Below, piece after piece: positions 45,527 to 57,637 of a stretch of DNA of 64,000 nucleotides. The translations under genes were made by a program, and so were the position numbers. The notes beneath the pieces are model-generated. The model had not been told where the DNA came from. It saw nothing but the letters and a program-made list of their open reading frames with translations, and did not search any database. This DNA comes from Salvia splendens (Eukaryota; Streptophyta; Magnoliopsida; Lamiales; Lamiaceae): assembly GCF_004379255.2 (NCBI RefSeq), contig NC_056035.1:13459578-13523577 (forward strand). Direction: 5' to 3'. How positions within the stretch are numbered: position 1 is the stretch's first letter; each line of letters starts with the position of its first letter.

Positions 45527-46851
45527 TCAAACTTTCCACATCCGACCTGTGACCCTCAGCTTAAGCTCCTGACCACTACCGGCAGAGAAGTAGAGTGCTA
45601 AGTTCCTTGGAATGATCAGTCCGTCTTGGCTGTCGCGTACTTTCCTATGGCTGTCGCGGATGCTCCTTGGAATTCCTTGCCACATGAGCTTCCGCCCAAA
45701 TGCCCCAACTTCTAGAGTGTAGTTGAACTTCCTGGCATCACTGTCCTCCCCCATGAAACGCACGAATGCCATGTAGGCAGGTGCTGTTCCGAGCAAGAAA
45801 GCCTCAAAGTGTAAGCAGAATTGTCTTCCAAAACAGTTGAAAACCTGCACAAAGATGAGACGGGTAGGCAACTTGGGTTTCGACTTGCAGTATTTGTAGG
45901 TCAAGCATAGATCATATATACAAGTTCTACTGACAGAAACGCGAGTTTTGAGGCTATGGGAGTCGCTAAATTCTTCTATCAGCAGTTCTAAGGGTCCTAA
46001 TAATTAACTCTCTCTACCGATTCATTATACTAACCTGAATGGTTGAATTATGTAGTTAAGGACTTACAGTTAGCATCCATGTAGCGTTTTCGATTTCATG
46101 GGGGTTCGACTTGACATATCTGTGGTTGAAAGTGCATCCATCATGCATATCAACTGAGTGATCCTCCTTCAAGTGAGCCATGAGAAATGGAATGTCACCA
46201 GTTACACAGCACTCAGAGCTTGCATAAGGACAGGTGTAAGGCTGGAATGGGCAATGTTTCTCATGCTTGGCCTTGTCATAATATGGAAATAAATCTTGAC
46301 AGCCTAAGCTCTGATATCGGCAGGGAAGCTCCATAGATTCGGCCACCTTCTCCAAAGCTAAACACCTTATGTTCCCTAGCTCGAAACGGCAAGTTGGGCA
46401 GCACTTATGAACTCTTTTGCAGTTTGCACACAATGTGTGACCATTTGGGCACTGCATAGAATTGAATAACTTTTATTAAACAAAAATTTCACACCTCATG
46501 TTTCAAGTTTACTAATCTATTAGGGGAAAAAATGGAAGCCAAGAAGGAAACAACAGGATCAAGTGTCAATGTAAGGTAAAAAAATTTCATTTTGCAGACA
46601 TGTTTTAACTAATTAAAATCTACTGCAGAAGAAGAGTTCAAAGTAAAAACCTGATGAATAGGAGGATACATAGAATCTGCACAAGTCGGGCACTGAAGCA
46701 GCTCATGAACACCATGTATGTTGTGTTTCTCTGCCGGTGACATACTAGTCTTTACAGTACCACTCTCTGCCTTCATCTTCAACGTTTTATGATTCATCTG
46801 TTTTGGATGTGATTCGACAACCTCTTTGAAGGCACTACTCCCTGGTGCCAT
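45527..46851 (-). CDS. SINAT: SINAT-type RING E3 ubiquitin ligase
   Basis: Seven-in-absentia homologue that ubiquitinates target proteins and, in Arabidopsis members, regulates autophagy, light and drought responses. Exons: 46851-46651, 46451-46068 and 45844-45527, giving 300 residues. Domains: C3HC4 RING (CPTCADSMYPPIHQCPNGH, CPTCRFELGN), the SIAH-type zinc-finger region (CPFQPYTCPYASSECCVTGD) and the substrate-binding fold (VFNCFGRQFCLHFEAFLLG to ELKLRVTGRMWKV). The start at 46851 (MAPGSSAFKEVVES) matches SINATs; a longer upstream frame without an ATG exists and was not used. The RING linker after CANC is one residue shorter than usual, in frame. The paralogue number is not determined. Confidence 0.94.
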
Positions 46852-48619
46852 GAGTGATGTGGAATCCAAGATTATTCCCAACGCTGAGTTACTTATTTAG
46901 CTATCTATTCCCCAAATCACAAATATAACCTGCCAATGACAATCAAACAAGAAGAACACCGAGATTAGAGAAATGAACACATCCGGTTTTTAGCTAAATT
47001 GGTTTTTGATCGGGAAGAAGAAGTGTGGCAAAATGGACAGAGGACACTGATGTTAATATATATTCACTTAAAATAGATGGAAACCTATGTAGCTAAATAA
47101 TCATCCCTGACCTAATGATAAAGAAATTATTTCCATTTCCTCACATTTGGTGGGGTTTGGTAGATTATAAAACTAACTTATATCAGATTAGATTCCACCA
47201 CCAACCCTAGGACCTCAATATAAAATCAGAAGAAGATAAAGCTTTCTCTTTCAAGAATATGGATTTGTTGCTTTCATGACATGTATATGAAAACGACTCT
47301 ATGAGTGATCACCATGAACAGAAAACACGTGTAGAGAGTTTCACATGAAACTTTATTCTCATTTCAAATTTTCAACTGACATGATTTCCTTCACCAAGAT
47401 AAAACAATATGAAGGTAAAGATCCAAACTGCAAGGCTTTCCAACAACAAAGAAATGCAATAATAACGATGCCATAGAGACCAGGAATATGGAAGACAGCA
47501 CCTTCAAAGGTCCCAGCTTAACACAGCTCTACATATGAACTGATAGCTGAACAACCATTTCAACATTATTTCTTCACCATCCCACAACTAATATTCTGTG
47601 TCTACTAAATATATAAAACTTGAATTTTCAAATTCATGGGGTTAGCTGTTGACTACCATCTATTGGCAAAGCTACAAAGGAATAATCTTCAAAATTCTCT
47701 CACAAATTCACTATATTTACACACACCAAAACAGATTGAAAAGAAGGATAAGGATTAAGTAAGAGTAGAAAGAAGAAGAAATTACTGCAAAACTACTAGT
47801 CTACTTCCATCCTCAATCATTATGCTGCTCTCACTAACATTCTGATTTGTGCTTAACCTCATTCCACCAGCAGTATGTATACATGTGAATTATGAAGTAA
47901 CACACAATTTTAAATTTCCGATGGGCTCAGCATCAGAGGAGGGAGAAAGAATACCCAATGGGCTCACTTCAAATCCACCTTCTCACTCTATTTTGCCTTA
48001 ACCAAACATTTTTCATGTGTAACAATGCAATATAAAACCCAAGTATAATCCTTATAGGAGAAGGAACAACAATAAAAACAAGCTTATATCACATTCCCAG
48101 AAAGGTATAGTGCTAATATTAGAAAGAAAAAGGAAATAAAAAAATTCCAACACGGACAAAACCAGAAAATTGGGGAAAAGGTCAAACAAGAGAGATGCTG
48201 ATTTGACATTAAATCCGTCAAAATTCAAACAAAAAGTTTGAGTCTTTTTATCTCTATCAACAAACCAGACAGCCTTGAGCGAAACAATACAAATAAACAC
48301 TAGCTCGAGATCTTCAACATCACTGTCTTTATTCATCCCATTTAAAGCTTAGAAATTTCACACCTTTTCTCCGTTCAAAATCAAGAAACCGACAACACGA
48401 GTTTCGATTTTCACTGTTTTGAAATGCAAAGAAGAGACAACATTTTTGCAGGAATTAATGTTCATCACCTGGGTTGGAAGAAAGTGAAACGGGCCATGCA
48501 GCAAGATGCAATTGTCTTATACTTTGTCTACAGAAACTAAATTCACATTTTGTATTCAGTTCTTGTCATCTAACTCAATTTCAACCGAATGGGAAAAGGT
48601 TTTTATTTGGTTATACTTA
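46852..48619. other. SINAT upstream region
   Basis: No coding gene recognised. It probably contains SINAT 5' UTR exon(s): a minus-strand acceptor GGCAG lies near 46930 and an exon end (CCCAG then GTGATG) near 48472, but this is not proven. Confidence 0.35.
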
Positions 48620-49408
48620 GGGTGTCCACTATAAGGTGGACACCTCCAATAGCTCCCAAATTTTATAATCAACTTTCATTTTATTAATGTTTCAAGTAAT
48701 TACGAACAAATTTATCGGGATATACGTACGTAGACAAAGTCAACTATACGAATTAAAAATAAAATAAAATTTAACTTTAAATTAAAATACAAATTCAAAT
48801 TAAAATTAAAATTAAAATTAAAATTAAAATTAAAATTAAAATTAAAATTAAAATTAAAATTACACACTACATTGAATCTAGTACAAATCACTACCAAGTT
48901 TACCCAACGCCACCACCTCCCCTACGTGCCCACACTTCTTCAATCAAATCCGTCTGCAGTGTGTTATGTGATGTGGTCCTGCGCATATCCGCGAAGCGTT
49001 GGATCAAATATTCATTGCTCCGTGGTACACCCATCTGGATGGGCGCGGAGGCGACACCGTGACTTGTACTGTAGTGAGAGAAATTTGTATAGATGTTGTA
49101 TTGGAATGGTGTGAAAATAATGAATGGAGTGGGGTGTATTTATAGGTGAATTGAAGTGTAAAAATAAAAAATAAAAAATTCGGAAAATCGCCAGCCGCGG
49201 CGGTTGTCCTCCGCTATAGGAGGCGCGCCTATAGGGACGCACGCCGCGTCCTCGCCCCGCACGCGGCTATCCCGCATCCGCCGCCTCCCTCCCCCCTCGC
49301 CGCGTCCACCTCCGAGGCGGACACCCCCCTCACTATGATAGCCGCGCCTTTCGCCCCCCTCCGCCCCCAATCGCGGCGACCGCCGCGGCGGAACTATAGT
49401 GGATACTC
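48620..49408. mobile_element. Harbinger-like MITE, GGGTGTCCACTATA family, copy 2
   Basis: 789 bp with ends GGGTGTCCACTATA and the complement GAGTATCCACTATA, flanked by TTA on both sides. Like copy 1 (19123-19779), it has an AT-rich left half, a TATTTATAGG box near 49136 and a GC-rich right end. It includes an AAAATT microsatellite at about 48790-48862. Confidence 0.85.
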
Positions 49409-49588
49409 TTATGGGGTCAAGACAAAAGGGATTGCAGTTGTAATTGTTGGTACCTGAGCTACTTAAATATTTCAAAGTTAAAATTCAATTTGAAAGAGAC
49501 TGTAGAAGGAGGCGTATTTAATTTCGAAGAGACCGTAAAAGTTAAATCGTCCGGACATATTACCACTATCCACCCGCTTATAATTATA

Positions 49589-49767
49589 CTCCCTCCGTCT
49601 CATGTTACTTGCACTTATTTCCTTTCTGGGCGTCCCAAGTTATTTGCACTCTTTCCATTTTTAGTAAAAATTATCACCTACAGCCGTAATATTTGACTTT
49701 GTATATCACTCATTCCTTAATCTCCGTGCCGAAAAGGAAACGTTCAAGTAACGCGAGACGGAGGGAG
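49589..49767. mobile_element. Stowaway-type MITE, 179 bp, copy 1
   Basis: CTCCCTCCGTCTC... to ...GAGACGGAGGGAG between TA dinucleotides. It has the same length as 62084-62262 and differs at about 5 positions. Confidence 0.92.
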
Positions 49768-50165
49768 TATTAATTACAATATTAATTTAAAATAAACTAA
49801 AACTATCTAGAAATGTTACTCCAATATTAGTTTAAAATAAACTAAACTATCTAAAAATAGGTCGCGTTTTATTTGTTGTAATAAAAGTAATTTTCAATCT
49901 TGAATGCAATATTTATTAAAATTGTCTAGCACAACATACATAATTTTATCGATATTAAATTTAAATAATAATACAAAGGTATAAGTATATCAACATTTTT
50001 CTATTGATATAATTATATATTTGCACTGATACATATAAAATTGAAAAGGTTACATTTTTCGCAATCAAAATGATATTTGGTGTATGGTTGAAGACAATTA
50101 TATTTCAATTTTAAAATTATGTCTAATTTCTTTAGTATTGTAATTTGGTTTGTAGAAATCATTTA

Positions 50166-50379
50166 CTTCTTTCGTCCCACTTAAAAACATGTCTTCATTT
50201 CCTTTTTAGTTTGTATCATTCAAGATGTTCATTTTATATTTTTGGTAATAAATCTTCTCTCTTATTTACTTATTAAAATATTCAATCACATTTTTCACTC
50301 TATTTTATCACACTCAACTACTTCATCTAAAATCATGTGTCATTCAAGAATATGAACATCTTAAATGGGACGGAAGGAG
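50166..50379. mobile_element. Stowaway-type MITE, 214 bp
   Basis: CTTCTTTCGTCCCAC... to ...GGGACGGAAGGAG between TA dinucleotides; the termini have diverged from the main family. Confidence 0.8.
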
Positions 50380-50639
50380 TACCTTTCAAAAAAAATTTAT
50401 TAAGCTTTTAAACTAACATTTCATTCCTGTGAATCGACACTCGAAATACTACACTTGACGGCTGATGCTATATTATTGCCGACTACAGTACTGTTGTAGA
50501 ATTAGAGCCATTTTATTAACTTGAGATACATTGTGCAAAGAATTAGAAACTCTAAAATTACACATCGCATCAGGCCACAAAGGCACTCACCCAGCGATTT
50601 TGCTAGAGGCGGTTGCCAACCACCACCTAAGGATTTGAC

Positions 50640-51198
50640 ATGCATATTTGAGCGTCCTCGGATCGAACAACGATGTCAACGTGCGCAACTCATCCGACGT
50701 GTTCAACCAGGTTTTAAACGGTAGAACATCGAAGATATCATTCACGGCCAACTACCGACAATACAACATGGGTACTATCTCGCCGATAGTGTCTAATTGA
50801 GGTGGCCGACCTTCGTGAAGACGCTCAATATGCCACAAGAACCCAAACAAATTCTTTTTGCACAATGTCAAGAGTGTGCTCAGAAAGATGTGGAAATAGC
50901 GTTCGGGGTTCTACAAACACGATTGAACATTGTCAAAGTCCTGGGTCGTATGTGGTATAAGCAATACCTCACCGACATCATTTTTGCGTGTATTATCATA
51001 CACAACATGATAATTGAAGACGAAGGGTCGGGTGTGACAAATTGGTTCAACGATGAGACCCCCGACAACTCCACAACAAGCAGTCCCCCAAGCCAGGGTG
51101 CCCACGCACCATTCCGCGAGCACATACATCGTCGGGCACTGGCACACAATTCTGCTGCCCACATCCAACACCAGGAAGATCTAATCGAACACATTTGA
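50640..51198 (+). pseudogene. PIF/Harbinger transposase remnant
   Basis: The C-terminal part of a DDE_Tnp_4/plant transposon protein survives. 50797-51198 reads FVKTLNMPQEPKQILFAQ, then KDVEIAFGVLQ with the third catalytic acid, then IIFACIIIHNMIIED. Upstream, 50719-50795 reads residues of the preceding segment (SFTANYRQYNMG) before a frame break. The first part of the catalytic domain and the Myb-like second protein are not found. Nearby 51708 and 51793 have CCAAACATGCCC / CCAAACATACCC, eroded Tourist-like ends, so 50400-51800 is probably the wreck of an autonomous element. Confidence 0.85.
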
Positions 51199-52040
51199 GT
51201 GAGATTTGGTAATGAGTAGCCGAAGCCTTTCGTTTTAAGATCTGTATTGTATCATGTCTAATAAATTGTAATTTTAAGATTTCAATTGCGGAATTTTAAT
51301 TTTACCAATGATATGTTATTTTTATAATTTTAATATAATGTTTAATTTAAATTAAATCGGTTGTGTGAAAAGAAACAAAAAATGAAGTAGCGAGACCATG
51401 AATAGTGAAAGAAAGAGATAGTTAAGTGATGAATGATTGTAAGCGTTGTCTCTTCGATAAGGGATGAGATAAAATGTCATGTATAACCCATAAATATTTT
51501 AGGGACGAGTTAGATAAAGGATGATTGATGTGGATGCCGTTATCAATCCTCCCTGCCACGCCAGTCGTAACGAAATTTATCACTACCTCAATCTAATAAA
51601 AAGAAAAATAATCAATATCACTTTCAAACTATATCAAAGATTCACTTTCTTTGATTTTCTCAATCAAATTCTAGTTGAGTTTCATGCCTATCCCTTATAC
51701 CAAACATGCCCTTAGAAGTCTTATTAACACCCACTTTCTTTGATTTTCTGAGTCAACCGAGTTTTATGCTATCCCTTCCATACCAAACATACCCTAAAAA
51801 AGTCTAATTACATGATAACTCAGAAAATAAAATCTACTACTAACATCCCGGTTTTAAAGCAGTTCCAGTGCCCCAACTTAGTGGACTGAGATATTAGAGT
51901 GTGTTGCTGTAACATTATGATTTTTTGAAATTTCAAATAAAAATTTGGCCTATCCAAACATTGATTTACCTTTTTCATGAGAGGGTAACATCAAATAAGA
52001 AGGCAATGATTTAAAAAGTTAATGAAATTAGGATTACATT
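51199..52040. other. Remnant transposon sequence and spacer
   Basis: AT-rich, with two Tourist-like end fragments (near 51700-51715 and 51780-51795) preceded by duplicated text CACTTTCTTTGATTTTCT. No gene. Confidence 0.45.
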
Positions 52041-52054
52041 ACCTGGCACTGTGG

Positions 52055-52093
52055 GGCCCAAGTGTCCGAATTATTGGGCTAATCAATTGGGCC
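52055..52093 (+). promoter_or_regulatory. Site II cluster upstream of GCP3
   Basis: GGCCCA (52055-52060), TGGGCT (52075-52080) and TGGGCC (52088-52093) within 39 bp, about 530 bp before the GCP3 ATG. Such clusters drive proliferation-linked genes in plants. The distance suggests a 5' leader or intron between them. Confidence 0.5.
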
Positions 52094-52620
52094 TCCTTGT
52101 CTAGATAGATGCGAAGAGCCTTATTCAACCGCCTGAATTTTGCAATCACCTTCGATAATTATGTATGCAAATTTAGATTTCGATTTCTGTATTGGTCAGG
52201 TAAAGCAACCAATGCAGCTTACATTTAAATTTTAATGTCAGGTTGAATTTGCTCAAACTGCTATGACGAATTTTGGATTTCAAAGAAGAATTTTAGAAAC
52301 ACGTTTTAAACATATAAAAGTCTTATTTAACAGGTTCATGAGTATCGCATAACTTTGAACAATATTTTAGATACAGCTTATTCTTCCGATCGATCAAAAT
52401 AGAAATTCATATTAGTATCATACTCCTTCCTTCCTTCCTATATGGTTGGGAAAAACATATCACTTATACTGATAGGAGTAATATACATGGTTGGGAGTAA
52501 TATTTTAGCTCTATGAAATTTATTCCCATCAAAAATATTTTTCATTTACCCGCCCAATATTGAAAATAGAAATCGCCACCCTGCAGCCGCACTTTAATCG
52601 CCGCCTCTACCGGTGCCGCC

Positions 52621-55546
52621 ATGGAAGACGATGACCAGAGAGTGGTAGATCTGGTAAAAGAACTAGTGCAACGCTTACTCTACACGTCCAACACTCAAAA
52701 CCCTAGCGCATCCGCTCCTACCGAGCAAGACTACAATCAAGCCGTCAAATACTCGCTCCGGATACTATCCAGCCGCATGACGCCGTCCATTGCTGTGGAC
52801 GATGCCGCCATGGCGGAATCTATCAAGAGGCGTCTTGCCACCGCCGGTAAGTCCTCCGAAGCCCTAACATTTGCCGATCTGTACTCGAAATTTTCTTTGA
52901 AAAACGGGCAGGGAAGCGTGAAAAATAAGTGGTCTGTGCTGTACTTGCTGAAGACTATATCGGAGGATCGGAAAATTCGGAAAAACCAGTTTCCTAATAT
53001 GATTTCTAACGGATTTTTAGATTCTGCATTGGCCGGCGGGCTACCCGCATTACATGAGAGTGATGGGCGGAGTATTAGTTCTGGGGGGTATGCGAATTTG
53101 AATAAGAATTCGAAGGTTGGAGGGTTTGGCAATGGTTTTGATTGTTTCAAGGGTTCCTCTGACTCTGTTAGGAATTTGAGGGGTTTGAGTAACTTGGAGA
53201 AATTGGAGAGTGGCGAAAAGAATTTAGGTGCTAATTTTGATAACTTTAGTAGTTTGACTGAAAATATGCAGAAACTAAAGGGTTTGGGAGATAAATCCAG
53301 GGGGTTCAATACAAGAGAGAATTTGGAGAAACACTTTGGTGGAGGGATGTTGCTGGTATCTAAGGACCCTGAAAATATCCGTGATATGGCATATAGGGAG
53401 TTTGTGGACCTGATAAAAGAGGAAAATGAGGTTTCCGAAGTGGTTTTGGTGAGAGATGTTTTGTATGTGTGTCAAGGGATTGATGGGAAGTATGTGAAAT
53501 TTGATGAGAAGGTTGATGCATATGTGCTTCCGGAGTTGGTTAAGGTGCCCAGAGCTACTAGGATTATGGCCCAGAAGCTCTGTGAACTTGGGTGGCTTTT
53601 TAGGAAAGTGAAGGGGTATATAACAGATAGTATGGATAGGTATCCAGCTGAAGATGTCGGGACTGTTGGACAGGCCTTTTGTGCTGCATTACAAGATGAA
53701 TTGTCAGATTATTATAAGTTACTGGCTGTGCTTGAAGCACAGGCAATGAATCCAATTCCATTAGTTTCAGAAAATGCAAGCTCAGGTAACTATCTTTCAT
53801 TGAGGAGGCTGTCAGTTTGGTTTACTGAACCCATGGTGAAGATGAAGCTTATGGCTGTTTTAGTTGATAGCTGTAAGGTCTTAAAAGGTGGTGGCATGGC
53901 TGGGGCTATTCATATGCATGCTCAACATGGTGATCCTCTTGTGCATGATTTTATGAACAGGTTACTCCGCAGGGTATGTTCCCCACTCTTTGAAATGGTT
54001 AGGAGTTGGGTTTTGGAGGGGGAGCTGGAGGATATCTTTGCAGAGTTTTTTGTCTTAGGTCAACCAGTAAAAGCAGAATCTCTATGGAGAGAAGGTTATC
54101 AACTCCATGCATCTATGCTTCCTACTTTCATTTCTCAGTCCCTTGCTCAGCGCATCTTAAGGACAGGGAAGTCAATTAATTTCCTTCGAGTTTGTTGTGA
54201 TGATCAAGGCTGGGCAGATTCTGCCATTGAAGCTGCAGCTGCAGCTGGGACCAGTACTAGGAGAGGTGGTCTTGGTTACGGTGAGACTGATGCTCTTGAA
54301 TCTTTGGTTACAGAAGCAGCAAAGAGGATAGATAGGCATTTGTTGGATGTAATGTTTAAACAGTATAAGTTCAAGGAACATTGCCTTGCAATCAAGAGAT
54401 ATTTACTTCTTGGGCAAGGTGATTTTGTTCAGTACCTGATGGATATTGTTGGTCCAGATCTGTCTGAGGCTGCCAATACCATAAGCGCATTCAAGCTAGC
54501 TGGATTACTGGAAAGTGCAATTAGATCATCAAATGCCCAATACGACGACCCTGATATACTTGATAGGTTAAGGGTGAAAATGATGCCGCATAACACAGGG
54601 GATAAAGGCTGGGATGTGTTTTCTTTGGAATATGATGCTAGAGTTCCCTTGAATACTGTTTTCACAGAATCTGTTATGTCTAGGTATCTGAGAATCTTTA
54701 ACTTTTTGTGGAAGCTTAGAAGGGTAGAGCACGCACTGATTGGTGTTTGGAAAATGATGAAACCAAATTGTGTTACTTCTCGGTTCTTTTCTAAGTTGCC
54801 CCAGGCTGTTAAATTGCAGTTAATATTGACATCAAGGAAGTGCCAAGTTCTCTGGGATGAGATGAATCATTTTGTTTCAAATCTACAGTATTATATAATG
54901 TTTGAAGTCTTGGAGGAGTCTTGGTCTGATTTCTCAAAGGAATTGGAAGCAGCTAAAGATCTTGATGACCTACTTGGGGCACATGAAAAGTATCTTTATT
55001 CAATTGTTGAAAAGTCTCTTCTTGGCGAACGGTCCCAAAATCTTAGCAAGACACTCTTTGTTTTATTTGATCTCATACTGCGCTTCCGAAGCCATGCAGA
55101 TCGACTCTATGAAGGCATATATGAGCTGCAGTCAAGGTATTGATTTTCTTTTGCACCTCTTTTCCCAATAAAAATTATAGAATATGATTTGTTTTGAAAT
55201 CCTCTTTATTGATTTGAGCTATTTGTGTAAAAAATGTAGAACGATGGACTCTACTTCTCGTGCTAAAGTAGGAGAGAAGAAAGTTTCTAGTAACAAAACT
55301 TCAGACCAGGGTCCATGGTTAGGTGAAGGCAGGAAAGACATAACAAGACGTGCTGGGGAATTTCTCCAAAACATGGCACAAGACTTGGATGCTCTTGCAA
55401 AGGAGTACTCAACTGTCTTTGAGGGTTTTATTTCTCAATTGCCCATACAACAACATGTTGACTTGAAGTTCCTTATGTTTCGATTGGACTTCACTGAGTT
55501 TTACAGCCAGTTTAGACCCAGCAAAGGCCAGAAGCTTTTGTTTTAG
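52621..55546 (+). CDS. GCP3: Gamma-tubulin complex component 3 (GCP3/Spc98)
   Basis: Core subunit of the gamma-tubulin complex that nucleates microtubules at the cell cortex, nuclear envelope and spindle. Exon 1 is 52621-55136, donor GTATTG; exon 2 is 55240-55546; both are in frame, about 940 residues. The N-terminus (MEDDDQRVVDLVKELVQRLL) is followed by a Gly/Asn/Leu-rich linker around residues 135-230. The Spc97/Spc98 region follows (REFVDLIKEENEVSEVVLVRD, IHMHAQHGDPLVHDFMNRLL, MLPTFISQSLAQRILRTGKS), and the gamma-tubulin-binding C-terminal half ends LPIQQHVDLKFLMFRLDFTE. A nearly intronless gene is the usual plant arrangement. No lesion seen. Confidence 0.96.
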
Positions 55547-57213
55547 TATCTGACTTTTAAGAAAATGCTGAAGAGTTCAGATTATCTTATGCTCGTTTGA
55601 GTCTATCTTTGCTGCAGACTTGTGAACCAATGCTCTTCCTTATGCTAGTTTACGTTGGCATTGCTTGTACAGTGTGTTGCCTTTACAGGTGTGCATGATA
55701 TATCTTCAGATATGCTTGTCCTAATGGTTTCTGGTTATATTTGTGATTGTTGATCTGAATCTTTCTTTTCCATAACAGGAAAGGATTCCAGTTTAAGAAA
55801 GACACTTAGCTTGGTAGAAAAGAGGGAGCTGAAGGTATGACTCTGTAGCCAGGTTATTGTGCCATAGTCTATGTGTATTGTATTGGTTTGTTGGTTTTGT
55901 TTTGGTTATGCAAGCTTAATGTTAGATGGCTTGTAGATCTATAATTGGTGGTTGCTTTGTTGTTTTTTCTATTCTCCAATATATTTGTGCCAAGCTTTGT
56001 CACATTGCTTCGTTGTATTGGTTTGCTGATAAATAGGTGGATGATTTGTTGTGTTCTTATCAATTCTCCCTTTGCCCTTATAGAATTACCTCTATGCTGA
56101 TCCTTGGAAGGTTTCTCTCTATTCTTCTTTCGCCTCTCTCTCTCTCTCTGAGTATCAACCAACTGTTTAACTTGAATATCTTTTAGGGTGTGAGAATTTG
56201 GTAATTCAGGGATTTTTTTTCTCTTCAAACATTACACCTTAGCATAGGTGCAGCATGAAATGCTTCCCTATCTCTGCATCAGAAATGATAAATTGCACAA
56301 GTGATAACATAGCTACCAGCAAAGGTTGGCCATCGAGGGCAGGTGACAGCAGTTCTGAGAACCCCACACTTTTAGATTGGAAGGAAGTGCCATTCATCTG
56401 AGATGCACCGCCGCCGAAAACCTCTATATTCGTCACAAATATTAAACTTCAGAGAATTGGCTATTAATACAATGCCTTTTAGATTCTCAAACATATCTAA
56501 CCTTTATGTACAGTATCCGGTGTTCTTTTTGTGAATTATATAAGGTTTCAAGTGTAGCCTCCTTCTGCAACTTATACAAGCACCATATTATGAAAATAAT
56601 TTGCCAGCTTGTTATGTTGCTTTGTACACATATACTTTACCTATTTATAGGCGGCAAAATAAGTAGTACATTAATTCTGATTGTTTCTCAACTTTTGGTG
56701 CGCAATGTTTGTAAACAAATACTCCTATCACACTGGAAATTGAGCAACCATAATTCCACTCAATTGAACAATAAAGAAACAAAAAATTGCATAAAGGTTC
56801 TGAGACAATGCTATTCATGAATCGTGATTACACTCAAACTGATCCTTCTTTAACATTAGTAGAGGAGCAAAGCTTTCTCAGATTCAAACTTCGTCCAAAC
56901 ACAACAAAAAGTGGCAGTGATACATCTCTCACTGTCACCGCCCAAGTTAAGAAAAACAGCAGAAAGCGGTCTGACTTCAATATACACATGTGACCCTGTC
57001 TCACAACACTTCAAATTAGAGAGGTCTGAGAGTGTTTTTGACCTTGTTATATCAGAAATGTTCCTAACTTACGTTTCAAATTATCAATGCAACAACTACT
57101 CCATTAGAAGTAAGAAATCCATTCATTACATTACATTACATTACATTATAAGAAGGCAACAGCAATTTACACAAAGCAAGCAGGAAACATGGCTGCACAA
57201 GTGAATATCGTAC
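55547..57213. other. GCP3 3' region and region left of the glycosylase
   Basis: No confident gene. An exon-like block at 55780-55836 (acceptor AACAG, donor GTATGA, reading KDSSLRKTLSLVEKRELK) may be a spliced GCP3 3' UTR part or a remnant exon. On the minus strand 56436-56239 is an open frame of unknown nature. The 3' exons expected for the DNA glycosylase at 57214 were looked for here and not found. Confidence 0.4.
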
Positions 57214-57637
57214 CACAGGGGCTGTCCTTGCAGTGATCCCAAATCGACCGTGGCAAGCTGAGTCATTAGGCCTGTAAGCTTCAACCTTTCATCAAACACA
57301 TACAATGCATAAATTATAACCAGTCCCAAAACCAAGTACATACATGAAGCGAGCGATTACCTCAGTTATCTGGAGGACGACGTCGTCCTTCTTGAGATGC
57401 CTCCCCAGCAAACGGGGGGGCAAGATCAAGGGCATCAATCTGGTAGAAATCACGACTCAGGATGGGAAAATTTTCCAAGAGAGTCGAAGAGATTGATGTT
57501 GTAGGCCGTATTTGCTCCTCTTGTTTGGGTTTTGCTCTTGCTTTTGTTTTAGTGTTTGTGTCGAGTGCAGAGCGGGTAGATTTTCGTATAGCTCTGACTG
57601 CCTTTATGGGGTTTGGAATGGTTTGATTGTTGTCCAT
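57214..57637 (-). pseudogene. MPG: 3-methyladenine DNA glycosylase (MPG/AAG), truncated
   Basis: The 5' end of a base-excision-repair glycosylase that removes alkylated adenine. Exon 1 is 57637-57361 from MDNNQTIPNPIKAVRAIRKS and contains LSRDFYQIDALDLAP; exon 2 is 57285-57214 and reads VEAYRPNDSACHGRFGITAR, with catalytic-region residues of the AAG family. Exon 1 contains a run of seven G (plus strand, 57414-57420) where the conserved reading needs six, so the frame breaks just after DALDLAP. Nothing resembling the next exon (GGHAYVYLCYG) follows within about 1.6 kb, so the gene is truncated. A longer start at 57745 is possible. Confidence 0.8.

Noticed and set aside
51521..51715. 64-codon plus-strand frame
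   Set aside because: It lies in eroded Tourist-like transposon sequence and has no recognisable domain.
52737..53309. 190-codon minus-strand frame inside GCP3
   Set aside because: Shadow of the conserved plus-strand exon.
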